This document shows, one piece after another, positions 47,861-59,777 of a stretch of DNA of 64,000 bases. Position numbers and translations under genes: made by a program. Source of the DNA: Shinisaurus crocodilurus (lineage: Eukaryota; Chordata; Lepidosauria; Squamata; Shinisauridae); NCBI GenBank assembly GCA_021292165.1, contig CM037877.1, forward strand, positions 84,971,691 through 85,035,690, in the 5' to 3' direction. The notes below the pieces were generated by a model. The model was not told the DNA's origin and did not search any database. It worked only from the letters and a program-made list of their open reading frames with translations. The stretch's first letter is position 1; each line of letters starts with the position of its first letter.

Positions 47861-48029
47861 CATATTTTTCCGTGTATATAAGATGCCCCCATGTATAAGA
47901 CGCCCCCCACTGGGCAGTTTCGCAACCGCGCGGTTCTCTCCTCGGCTTACTTCCGTGTATAAGACGACCCTCAATTTTTAGTCTAACGATTTTAGGAAAA
48001 AGTATAGTCTTATACATGGAAAAATACTG
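47861..48029. mobile_element. Palindromic MITE (GTATAAGAC type)
   Basis: The ends CATATTTTTCCGTGTATA and TATACATGGAAAAATACTG are inverted. It contains two internal TGTATAAGACG units and TCAATTTTTAGTCTAACG. A widespread vertebrate element. Confidence 0.75.
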
Positions 48030-48031
48030 TA

Positions 48032-48065
<34 letters not shown>

Positions 48066-48066
48066 T
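48032..48066. repeat. (CT)n(CA)n microsatellite
   Basis: CT units followed directly by about 10 CA units. Confidence 0.95.
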
Positions 48067-48462
48067 AGGGGTGGGGGATAGTTAAAGAGGCCAGAATCTA
48101 TCAGAGTAGCAGACTACAGGATTTGAACCTGTGCTGCCTCCGGCCAAGTATAGAACCCATAACCCAAGGATACAACCCAAAGGCAGCATGCATCATCTAT
48201 TGAGTCATATTCTAAGGTCTTTGGTAGCTTTCAAGTCAGTAGGACAGGCAGGCCAACTGTATGGACCCCCACCCCCACCCCCAAAAGCCCAGAACATTCT
48301 AGACCAGAATAAAATTTTAAAGATATATGCCTTGCTCCCTTTCATCCTGAGGGGCTCAGGACAACACACCCATATCCCAGCTGCAAAGCTACAAGAGTAT
48401 AAGGCCTAACCCAGAGAGCCATACTCTGACAGGTACAGGAAGCCACCTCCAGATCAGCACAG

Positions 48463-48642
48463 GCCTGTGGCTTACTCTGGCTCAGCTTGTCTGAGTGTGG
48501 AAAGCTAAGCAGGGTCAAGCCTGGTTATTACTTGGATGGGAGACCCCCTCCTCTAGTTTCCTGCATTGAGCAGGGGGTTGGACTCGATAGCCTTGTAGGC
48601 TCCTTCCAGCTCTATGATCTATGAAAATCTATGAAATCTATG
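48463..48642 (+). mobile_element. 5S rRNA-derived SINE with CR1-type tail, copy 2
   Basis: GGAAAGCTAAGCAGGGTCAA then GCCTGGTTATTACTTGGATG and GGAGACC match the A box, intermediate element and C box region of 5S rRNA. The tail is TTGAGCAGGGGGTTGGACTC plus CTATGATCTATGAAAATC. Confidence 0.9.
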
Positions 48643-48949
48643 AGATCCTCAATTGTCCAGAGCAATTCCTCCAATCATCACTCCTTATAATAGCAAGCTC
48701 TGTGGCCCCCTGCTGACAAAGCAAGGCCATTAGGCAACAAGAGGATGGTATCAGCATGCCCCAAGGTTTATAGACATACAAAACATAAAAAAACAGAACC
48801 AAAAGGGGGTAACCCCTTCCCCCCTCTCAAATATGGCCCAATGAGGACTAAACATGCTTAGTGGCCTCCAGGAGCCATAGGATATTGAAATTATGTCTGT
48901 GTTATCACCCAATATCATTTTGTGAGTGGCAACTTGTAGTTATCACTGA

Positions 48950-49495
48950 CCTGGTTCATACGACATGACAACCCATCATGGGTAACTAGCCACAGTGGGT
49001 TGTCATGTCTTCCAAACCCAGACTGCTTCCCATAGGGTGGTTTATTTTTCAGCAACAAGCCACCCTGACACCTGAGGGGTTGTTCTAGGGATTGTTTGGT
49101 CCACGATAGGTTGTTGTATCATCCTAACCCAAGAGAGCGATTTCATGAGTTGCAGGGATTGGCTAGCGAGCTGCTTGGCAAGAGTGGCAAAAAAAAAATC
49201 ACCTGCCACTCTTTGCAATCTAGCCCTTGCCATCACCAGTGACAGCCTCTCCACTGATGCCCAAATGGCACTTTGGAGCGACCATCACTGGTTCACCACC
49301 CTTGGTTTTGTTTTTTTCGGCCTCAGAAAATTGTACAACCCCAATTGCACTTTTTTGAGGCTTCAACCCCCGCACCCCCCGGAGAACGAAAAGGGGTAGC
49401 AATCAAAGTAGGGAGGGGGAGACAAGACAGGTTCTGCCGCAAAGAGCACTGGGATATAGGCTAGAGGACCAAGGGGGAGAACAAGCATGTAAGTG
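48950..49495 (-). repeat. TTGACAGCTGTCAA-type ~1-kb repeat, copy 4 (inverted, partial)
   Basis: Reading outward to inward on the plus strand: GGTTCATACGACATGACAAC, CAACAAGCCACCCTGACA and GTGACAGCCTCTCCACTGAT, then GGTTCACCACCC. These are reverse complements of the tail half of copies 2 and 3. The half with the small palindromes is missing. Confidence 0.65.
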
Positions 49496-50925
49496 TGCCA
49501 GTTTGAGGTTAGTACTTCATGCACCTGATGAAGTGGACAGTGTCCACAAAATCATATGCCAGAATAAATGTGTTAGTCTTTAAGATGCCACAGGACTTAG
49601 TTGTATAGAATGTTGAGTGTCAGTTAGAACAGAAAAACTGTGTGCAGGGTGGGAGTGAGTTGGCCTGTTTGAGCCTCTTACAGCTTATACTATCCTGGAA
49701 GAGGAAATGATTGGTTGGTTGGCTGGCTGGCTGGCTTGGAGCGCTCCTGTTAGGGGGCAAGGATGCACTGCAACACCCATCTAACAGCAAACTCAAATGG
49801 TTGAGTGCCTAACTGGAAGTGAAACACCCCCCCCCTCCCAAAATAGTGATCTCTACATACTCAAGAAGATGCCTTAGGTATGCCAAAATACTTATGAATT
49901 AAAATAAAATGACATTTTAAAAAAGCTGTCAGGAACCTGTTTGCTTATATATTGTTGATGGCAGGTGAAAGAGACCAGGGCTGTGGGGGAGAGGAAGAAT
50001 AGAAAGAAATCAGGTCAGGCAGAATGTGCAAGACTACTAATTAAGTATATGGCATGTTTATGTCAGTGGTACACATAAACAGGAAGGCTGTGGAAGAGGG
50101 AATTGACCTACTGAAGCCCCTGGCATTTTAAGTGTCCAGAAGGGAGGGAGGGGTGCTTTTCCAATCACGACTGGGGGCAGGGACGTGTCCATTATCCTTT
50201 CCCCATTCCTTTAATTCTTACCCCTACCCAGGCCCAGATAGCACAAGGCTTTCCTCCAGATTTTCTGGAGCCAGGAACAGGAACATAGCCCTTATGGTGT
50301 GGGGATATGCTGCAACATTTTGTTGGAGCTTCTACTTGTATTCTCTAAAAGGCTTTGTAGGATATGATGGCCAGGGTACATGACATACCCCTACAAAGCT
50401 CCATTTTCAAAGGGTATGCTTCCTACAATATGCTTTGTATGTGGTGGGGGTGGGGAGGGAAGAGAAGGCAAATGGCGACATGCTTTGTTTGTGGCTACAT
50501 GTGCCCTATTAATTGTAGCCATCAAAGCTTCTGATCCAAACTACCAACAAAAATTCAGCCACACTTTCTCCAATTAAGGGAAGATATTTCATGGCCTAAC
50601 TATAACTCAAGGCTCAGAAACATTTCATAGTAACAAAACATGAAATCACTATTTTAGGAAAGCATTATCAAACAAATAATCTGTACAATTCAGAAACAAC
50701 TGTGTTGCTGTGTGTGTTCCAATAATCCCAGAAATTTGCTGTCAAAGTTGACTGAAGATCAAAAGAGCACTGCACCATTGCTTGTGAAAGTATTCTAAAA
50801 TTTTCACTTCAGGAAGTTTTGGCTTTTCTTTAACCTATTGACCACATTCCAACACTGAATTAATGAGCTTTTCAGTGTTTCAATGGGCTTAAGTGCACTT
50901 AGTTATGTTGGGTTGTGGGTGTAAT

Positions 50926-51097
50926 GCCTGTGGCTCATGCTGGCTCAGCTTGTCTGTGTGTGGAAAGCTAAGCAGGGTCAGGCCTGGTTATTACTTGGAT
51001 GGGAGACCCCTCCTCCTCTAGTTTCCTGCATTGAGCAGGGGGTTGGACTCGATAGCCTTGTAGGCTCCTTCCAACTCTATGATCTATGAAATCTATG
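50926..51097 (+). mobile_element. 5S rRNA-derived SINE with CR1-type tail, copy 3
   Basis: GCTCAGCTTGTCTGTGTGTG, GAAAGCTAAGCAGGGTCAGG and ACTTGGATGGGAGACC are the 5S-like head; the CR1-like tail ends CTCTATGATCTATGAAATC. GTTGTGG occurs near both ends (50913 and 51097) and may be a target duplication. Confidence 0.9.
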
Positions 51098-53565
51098 TTG
51101 TGGCCCTTATGTGCTACTTATGTCTTAGGTGTAAAAAGATTAAACCAAGTGAATATACATTGTACAAATAAGCTCAAGGACTGGTTAACGCATGCATATT
51201 CATCATGCATCAAGTGGTGATGTGTGAAAGTGAACCATCACAGATCAAGCACCACCAATACAGTGTTCTTGCCAAATAAACATTCATCTGCATGTCAAAT
51301 GATAACAAGGGTTTAAGAGGCACGCTTCCCTATCCAAAAAACTGTAGCCATTAATTACATTGTTCTTGTCAGCTTTGCTATCTTTGTTCTGAAAAGCAAC
51401 TGTGAAATTTTAATTTTTAAAGTCTTTAATTGGGACTCCTGGTACTATATAATTACAGGGCTGTATAAGATGCCACGTGTGACTATTCCGAAATTACTGT
51501 ATAATTAAAACTTGGGGTGGGAGAATCCAAGCTTTTGAGTGGGAAAACACAGCCAAGTGATTACCTTGCGTAGTTATCTGAGTACCTTAAGAAAGTGAGC
51601 TGAGAAAAATTCTTCAATAAGGTCCCTGGCTCGTGTGCAGATAGATAGGACCAGGTGTAGCCTTTCACTCACCTGTATGGTTAACAGTGAAACCCAAGAA
51701 CAACCCTAACCTGACATTAACAGTTCTCCAGCTGAACATTTTAGCAAGGGTATTAAAGCGTATCCACATACTCACATTGTGAATTAGAAGCAAACATTGA
51801 AGTGACACTAACAGTTTACTGTTTACTAGTATCAGGCTTTCTGTAAACTGTTAGAATTATATCATCAGTATTAACTTTCACTTTAGATTTTAGTCAGTTC
51901 ACTTATCCATAAAGAGCAAATGAAAAAAAGAAGATATCTTCTCTTATTACTAGTTGAAGTCCTGTCTTGCTTCCTGGACAAATTAATTACTTTAGATTGC
52001 ACTTTTGCAAAGGAATATTTTGTGGGGAGACTGCTATGTTCAAGTGCTGAATTCAGTCCACACATTCCCCACCCTTTAAAAAATGTTACAATAAAATGTA
52101 TGGTAAGACAAAGTGCAACTCTGCTATGCTTCCTCTATCACTTCTTTAAAACATCCAAAACTCTTTCAGGACTGGAGCACATGCTACAGTTGCCATGGCG
52201 ATTATGCTAAAAGTAGCTGTCTGAAGCAAGTGATCTCCATCCTGCCCAAGATGCACACAACAATGTACTGTCCAGCTTTCCACCACCATGTTGTAAGTTT
52301 CCAGGATTCTGCCAGCAGCATTCATCCGACAGGGAGCAGGAGCAGTGAGCTGCAACGTAAGACAGGCAGGAATCCAAGTGGCAAATAGTTCTGCAACTTA
52401 CTGTTGAGAGGTAAGGAGGTTATTTCACCTGGAACATGTGCCCTGGCTCCAAGACATCAAAGGATCATTGTGACAACAGACATAGTTCATTTTTACAATT
52501 TAGCTACGGTTCAAATATATTTTTGATGTATTACTTTCTATGCTGCCATTCCATTTGGGAGATCCAAGTGATGCCTCTGAATTTTCTCAGGGGTCTCTTT
52601 AGTTTCAGAAACTGAAGTACATCAGGGGCCTGCAGGCCATTCTTTAGGCCCTGTTCTCTCAAGATTACTGTGAAAACAAGTCTCGTACGCATTAGGAAGA
52701 AAACCTCCTCCTCTCCCAAATAACTAGTGCTCTATAAAAGCAGAGTCCAGTGCCTGCAGATTTCAAGAAATACCTTAATAGGGATGCACAGGCATGAAGG
52801 ATGAGGCTATGTATCCTTTAGCTGGGGGTGGGGGTGGGGGAAGGATGAACGATTGCATTTATGCTATAAAATGATCTCTGTGATGGACAGCAGCATACCA
52901 TAAACCAACTTGATATGCTTATATTATCCAGCACTTGCACCAGGATAAAAAAAAGTTTCACCAATGTGTTAAAAAAGAGACTGCTGTTTGGAGTTAAGAT
53001 ATGTCAGTAGGCAGAGAAGCATACACATTTGCAATAGAAGATTTTTTAAAAGGCAAAGACACTCCCTCCCCCCCCATCCCCAAAGACAGACAGCTAATGC
53101 TCACATTGCTGGCCAGGTACACAGTTCGCTCTGTCCCTGAAAAATGATTCCAAATTATGGAGTCCAACCAGGTCCAACAGGGGTAAGTTGACAGTAAGAA
53201 TGTGCATGGGATTGACACACCACGTGTAATGCACCACCCTGACCTCTCTTATTTCAAGTGCTTGTGGACCTTAGCACTCAAGTAGGCCCTGTTGTTAATT
53301 TCCTAATATTTTTCTGCAGGTCCACCAAATATATTCCCCTTGGAGATCATGAAAATATAAGCTTTGTTAATTGTAGACTAAAAACAGAAATAAAAAAAGG
53401 AATTAATAACCTCAGGAACGGCTTCATTCCATCCAAATGTCAGATCTCAGAAAACAAAACAAAAAACCCAACACAAAACCCAGTATTCTTTAATATTCAA
53501 GGCATTATTAAAATGTTTAGTTTTTAAAATCAAATAGAGTGGCAACTATTTGTAGAATATATCCC

Positions 53566-54243
53566 TTTATTATGTCATGACTCATGTAAAGGTTTAAGAC
53601 ACAAATAATCTCATTTATTTTCTACATAATTTTCTCAATATTGATGTTCCCTGGCTTTGTGGCAGCCAGCCTACAAAAACAACCTTTTCATATGTACAGT
53701 TATTGCTTATGAAAATTTGTATACAGATTTATTTAAAGTAGAAAAATAACATCCAAGGGTAAAATGGTAGCCATAAAACATACAAAGGTTAGGCTACAGA
53801 AACATGGCTTTGCACAAGCATCAGATGTCAGAGAACAATTGAAGACACTTTTTGTTAGAAAGGCACTTGTTTCGTTTTTCTTGCACTAAAGCGCTGTGGT
53901 TGTTGTTGCTTTTATCAAGCTTCCATCATGTCACAATAGTTAAAAGAATAGTTAAAAAGGCAACTTTAATGAGGAAAAGTTAAAAATATATAGATACCAA
54001 AAATTAATACAAATTTTCAAATAGATTTTTGGTCCTTTTATAAAATAGGCAACAGCATTCAGGCAACAGTGATTCATTCTCTCCAATACTTATATGAAGT
54101 TAAATTCTGCCATTCCAGTGTGTAGATAGATTTTGTATACACCAGTAACCCCAAATATACACATAGCTCTTGAAAGAAGCCAGGTTTCTATTTTGGCTGT
54201 GCAAGTTTGTCTCAGAACAATGGCTCTAGGGCTGCCAATACAT
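53566..54243 (-). other. TJP2: TJP2 3' UTR with three candidate poly(A) signals
   Basis: After the stop, AT-rich sequence carries AATAAA on the minus strand at 53733-53728, 53619-53614 and 53571-53566. This suggests a 3' UTR of roughly 0.5-0.7 kb with tandem sites. Which site is used cannot be read from sequence. Confidence 0.5.
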
Positions 54244-54409
54244 CTATAATTCTGTATCCCTGTATCTAGATGTTGGCCCATAGTATCCACGTTTAGACTG
54301 GTCAGATAGTTGCCTTCGATAGTCTTCCTCCTCTGCATCGCTGCCGTAACTTCCTTGTTTATCTAGGTAAGATCTAGCAGATGGTTTCTGGGGCTCTGGA
54401 GGTCTGGAA
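54244..54409 (-). CDS. TJP2: TJP2 terminal coding exon, PDZ-ligand C-terminus
   Basis: It is 166 nt. The first T completes Ser, then [26 protein letters not shown] and [17 protein letters not shown], with TAG at 54246-54244. Acceptor GTTAG|T. The final T-E-L is a class I PDZ-ligand pattern. Confidence 0.98.
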
Positions 54410-57400
54410 CTAACATCAAAACACACTAAGTGAACATGGACGCAGCTAGTGCTCAATAAGTGAGTATTCCAAACAGGTCTATCACCAGGTTGAAGGCAGC
54501 CTTATGACTACTTTCAAGGCTGCTTCCGACTTTACCACCTCCATATCAATGCTGACAAGAAGCTCTTCCCCATGTGTGTGCTTCACTCAAAAAACAATAT
54601 CTAAAAGTTCCTTACTACAATCATGTGAATGAACATGGTTCAGCATGTGTATGCAAGTGTCATACTTTCCTTTTGTCACCTCAGAAGAAAATCAAAGTGT
54701 CTTCCAACCACCCCATAGCGGTAAAAATATAAATTGTCTATTTATACTATTTTAAATATAATATTGTTAGTAATAGTTCTTTTTTTGCTTTTATCAATGT
54801 TGTCAAGGTCACCTACAAGAAATTTGATACTACATGTTTGATAATTCACTGCCATTTCACAATATTTCAAAATGTGCTGCCTGAGTTGACCTGCTTCAAC
54901 TGAGTTGACCTGCTTCAGTACTTTGTATAGTACTGACCCAATGGTAGGGCCAGTCCTAGGTGTATGGTAGGTGTATGGACATTACAATGAATTTGGACAG
55001 TTGCACTTGGTAAGAAGCTTTCAGTCATTACTGCTTGTATGTAGAGCACTGACACAGGGAAGAGCTTTTGGCTGGCAATATCAGCCCTCAATTTGCAGCG
55101 AACCATTCTTCAGCATTTAATACTCACATCCCTTTCGGTCTCTGCAAATATTCTTTAACAGTTCAATCCTATGCATGTTTACTCAGAAGTAAGCCCCACA
55201 GTGTTCAATGGGACTTGTTTCCACAAAAGTGTGTATAGGGCTGCAGCTTAAACTGGTGTGTATGTTTCTGCCTGTCTATCTTTGTCTTTTCTCTTACCTA
55301 CAAAGATTTAAAGTGTTAAAATTCTTTATTACAGTAGCATAATAATGACAATACAAATGTACTACAAAGGACCTAATTCACAATAAAAGGCAAGATTATT
55401 TTTGTTATTTATTTTGTGCCATCAGTGTACATAGCACCTTACAGTGTTAACATAGGGAACAGAAACAAGTCCCTGAGAAAGGAAGGGGAGAAGAACATGG
55501 ACAAACTCTGTTACATATTGGGCAAGAGAACAAGCCAACGGAAATACTGAAAGGCAGTTTTTGAGGAGGGATGTGAAGGAAGAGAGAGAGAGAGAGAGAG
55601 AGGACACCAAGTACATTGGGTTATATCCAATGTTAATCTAACTTAAGTCCCATCCATTTCAATGGGTCTACTCAAAGTAGGACTAGCTTTGGATACAGCC
55701 CATAGTATAGAGGGCATATGGTAGAGTTGTTTAAGCAAACAGGAGACTTTTGTTTTGCAATAGTTTGGAGGAGAGGAGGACAGAAGAAGAAACAAGGGCC
55801 AAAAGATAGGATGGAGCAAGGCTGTGGACAGCTTTAAAAATAAAGACAAGGAGTTTGTGCTGGATACATATATGACTGGAAACCCAATGAAAACATCTGA
55901 GGAGGGACATAATGTGATCAGAGCAATAGAAGAGGGGAGTAATTCTGGTACTGAGCAATGTGAAAGCAAGATTATAAACTCCGCTACTGTGGGTAGAAAT
56001 CTATCAAATTTTAAGATTTTTTGATAGCAAGTACATTCTACCAATTTGCTTGTGGACTCATGTTCTGACAGAATCACAATTTCACAGGCACAGTATCCTT
56101 ATTCAAAAACACAAAAACGTATAACAAGAGCATGCACAAATAAATTACTTTTACCTGGCCGTCTGGGACCAGTTTTGCTCTGGCTTCTGTGTTTTGATTG
56201 GGACAGCATAAATGTCTGGGTGTTTCTGAGCTATTTCCACCTATAAAAAGAAAACAGAACATTTTCAAGTTTCTTTCAAACTACAAATGGATGGCTGACC
56301 CCAGTAATATTTCCTACAGTGAGATGCTAATACGTTCCATTTCTGTGCTTTACAGACTGCCACATTACTCAAAAAGCATACAAAGTAGCAGAGAACAAAG
56401 CTATTAATACACTGTTCCCAGCAATAAAAATTAATGGGGAAAGACTAAAAACTATGGAATATTTCTTTCTGTGCACCACAAGATCTATGGCTTGGATCCA
56501 GAGAGGCCCTTCTGAAAAACATGGTCTAGTAGAAGCTGCTGCTCAGGGAAAGGAAAGGCGAGCAATTTTCTTCCTTCTGCAGCTCTCCCATGCTGTTCTA
56601 GAGGGTTCTCCAAGTTTCCAAACCAGATTTTCAGGGAGCTCAAGGGGAAACCACCAAAAATCCCCTTCCTCTCTCACTTAGGATAAAATCTCCCCCACCC
56701 CTGAAAACACCCACACCCCCACCCACCAGGGGAGGGCAGTGTTGATAGAAGAAAAAAAGTATCACTTGAGGCTTTTCCCTCTTCTTTTAACCCCCATATG
56801 GGGGTGAGATTTTGGAAGGGGAAAACAAATTTAACCCACCCCCTCCCAGAGCACCATGGTCCCAATCTGAATCAGGGCAACTTGCTCTTATATGAAGAAA
56901 ACCATCACACACAGCTCTACTATGCATCATTACCTGAATGTTTAGTTTGGCCCTTATCTGAGTGGAACTCTGATAACAGGATCTAACCCATTGTTTTAAT
57001 TACATTTTAACAGTACTCGAATTCAGTGGCAACATATTGTAAAACTGAACAAGTACACAAGACAAAAGTGGAATCATGGTTCTTTTTAATACCCTGGCAT
57101 TTTGTGCTTCTTGCAGTTCTTGCATTCTTTGAAGCCTTGCTTTGTGGTCCATTTTCTCAAATATTTTAACTTTCCCCAGCACCGATTTTGGTGTGTTCCC
57201 TTGTTCCGCTACACCTTCCTCTGATTTCTCCTCCACTTCGGTTGGTGGAACAGCTGGCTGAGAGGATTTCAATATAGGACGCCCAAAAGTAGGTTTGATG
57301 GCTATAGGGGGAGGAGCAACTTTAGCTGATACTCCAGAAGTTTCAGTGTTAGGGCTGTTTGTTCTGGGTTCATAATTTTTAGGGACATCATATGGATCTT

Positions 57401-59737
57401 CTTTGTTTTGCAGTTTACTCTGTTAATGTAAAGCAAAAGCAAGTGTGAGTATTTATATATAAGTAGCAGATTCAGTCTGGAAATGATCAACCACAAGACA
57501 TTAGTTAATATAGCTTGTAAAGCATACACTGATGTTTTGCGCTAAGGAAACACAGACAGTTAAGACATAGCTAAACTTCTCCCTAGCTCTAGGATAAAAA
57601 CTTGGACCTGGGAACCAAGCAGGAAATACTAAAAGATATCAGGTAAGTAAAATTATCTTAGTAAATGATGAAACACTAATTCCAGTTAGTAGTGATAGCT
57701 CTTTTCCTCTCACATTACCTTTGGGGGTTCAGGCTTGAATGCTGGAGGTGGGCTGGGATCTCTCAGAACTTCCCTGCTACCAGCTCTTCTCATTTGAGTT
57801 CTTGGTTCAGGGCTGGATTTCCTTAAGCTCTATGGACAAGTAACAGTAGCCCATTATACATACATAACATGTAGTTCTTGACTTGTTTGAGGCAGTTCCA
57901 ACTGCTAGCAAAAAAGATAAGTGGGTTTTGCTGGTCTAATTTAGAGTAAGGATTTGCCAGTGGTACTGCTCTGCAAGATTTTTTGTTTCTATTATCCTGT
58001 GTAGGATCACCTAGCTTTAAGAGTACTCATTGACCTGGTTTGGATGAATAAACAAACCAGTTTGTTAACTGTGGGTTCTTTGTGAGCAGTTGGGAGCGTG
58101 CAAGTGTGCTGGCTCCTGACTGCTGGTCTGCTTCCACTTTTGCTTAACAAAAATAAGCCATGGGTTGTTCCTCTTTCACCAACCCAGAGTTCCAGGTTCA
58201 GACGTCACAGCAAATGACCTAGGAATGGAACATTCCTGCATTGTTTAGCAAACTTGAAGTGGGTGAGTGGTCGGGAGCCAACCAGCTCACTCACTCATTC
58301 CTGCATGCTCACAAACAATCTATGGTTTGTTAACCATGGATTGTTTGATCATGCAAACTGAGTCTTTCTGGCAGTCTACTCCTGTACCCAACATTTGCAT
58401 GAGGTATGATTATTCTGAGGCAACTGCATGCATGGATAAAGCTTGCTTGTCTGTCACATTTGTGGATTATAGCAGTTTTAAAGACCTTCTCATAACCTGT
58501 TCTATGGGGTACTTCAACAATAATGGTTTAACAGAGAACAAGCCATGACTAACTTTTTCCATAGATGCTGCAAAATTTGGAGCTTCTATCCACAACCATC
58601 TTTTTACAGCAAGCTAAGTTGAAGCAGGGAAATTTCCCCTTTTGTCAATACAACAAAACCATGCTAATCTACCACTTCCATCCCACTTGTTAGTGTAAAT
58701 GATGTATACCAATGTCTCAAACTGGCATTAACTTTTTCCCAGGCATTTTGTTGGGAGATTTTCTGTCAATATTTTACAATACAGTGTTCTGAGAGAAGAA
58801 AAACGCCATCTTATTCTGGACTTCTCACCTCCTCGTGCTGCACAGGTTCGGAGGACCGACTAATGGAAGAGACCCTTGGCTCATAGGAAGGCTCATCGAG
58901 TTCATTGTCTGTATATGCCCCACCTTCTCCATCAGTGTCTTCCATGTCACTGATCAATCGGCTGTCACAGCTCAGGTAGTCAGCACCCATAGCTGTTAAG
59001 TATGACATACGATCTTCAATGTCATCATCCATTCCTTCCAGCTATAAAAAGGATTTTGTGAAGATGTTATGATTTCCTTATCACATCAATGTAACATAGT
59101 AAGACACAGAACAAAAATAGCTTCAATATATGAGATTATGTGCAACATTAAAAGCAATTAAAGGGCTCAGTGACCAATAGCAACCTAATATATTGAAAGG
59201 TATTTTGCTTTGATTCTCACTGCATGTATTTCAACCATTTCCCCCCAGTATTTGAATGTTGAAATAAAGTTCAGGGGCTTCTACATTCTATGAGTGGGAT
59301 AATTCTCTGTCCATATAATTCAGGGGTGGAGAACCGCTTTCAACCCAAGGGCTGAATTCAATTTTGGAGAAGCTCTGGAGGGCCGCATTCCGATGGTGGG
59401 TGGGGCCAAAGGCAAAAGGGGTGTGGCCAAAATACTTTTAAAAATACATAAAATACTAGCATATTGTAGCATAAAGCTCATACTGCAAGTAACTAAGCCT
59501 TAGGACACACATTTCAACCTTTCAGAATGGGGGGGAAATTGCACAAAAGCCAGGAAACCACCAAATGACCAACGGTTGGGGGAAATGGAGTGGGGTCATC
59601 TAGGGAACCCCAGAGAGCTGGATTTGGCCCCAGGGCCTGAAGTTCCCCACCCAATTTAATGTGAAATTCCCTTGTACACATAAACTCTCCTGTCACAAGA
59701 AAGCTTCTGTCCAGGCCAAGCTTGGAATAGCACCTGG

Positions 59738-59777
<40 letters not shown>

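Larger units (their letters stand above)
46400..53565. other. Intergenic region between ENTREP1 and TJP2
   Basis: About 7.2 kb between the CpG island and the TJP2 3' end. It holds one palindromic MITE, two 5S-SINEs and one inverted copy of the 1-kb repeat. The stretches 49500-50920 and 51100-53560 show no gene and no repeat I can name. Confidence 0.8.
54410..56154 (-). other. TJP2 intron before the last exon
   Basis: 1.7-kb intron. It contains a GA microsatellite, a small MITE and an unclassified repeat-like block, listed separately. Confidence 0.9.

Noticed and set aside
48463..51097. True 5S rRNA genes
   Set aside because: Only the internal part of 5S is present, with substitutions, and it fuses to a CR1-like tail; there is no T-run terminator at the 5S end.
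55643..56077. 144-codon minus-strand ORF in a TJP2 intron
   Set aside because: It overlaps a repeat-like block, its hydrophobic content comes from A/T-rich DNA, and no family is recognised.
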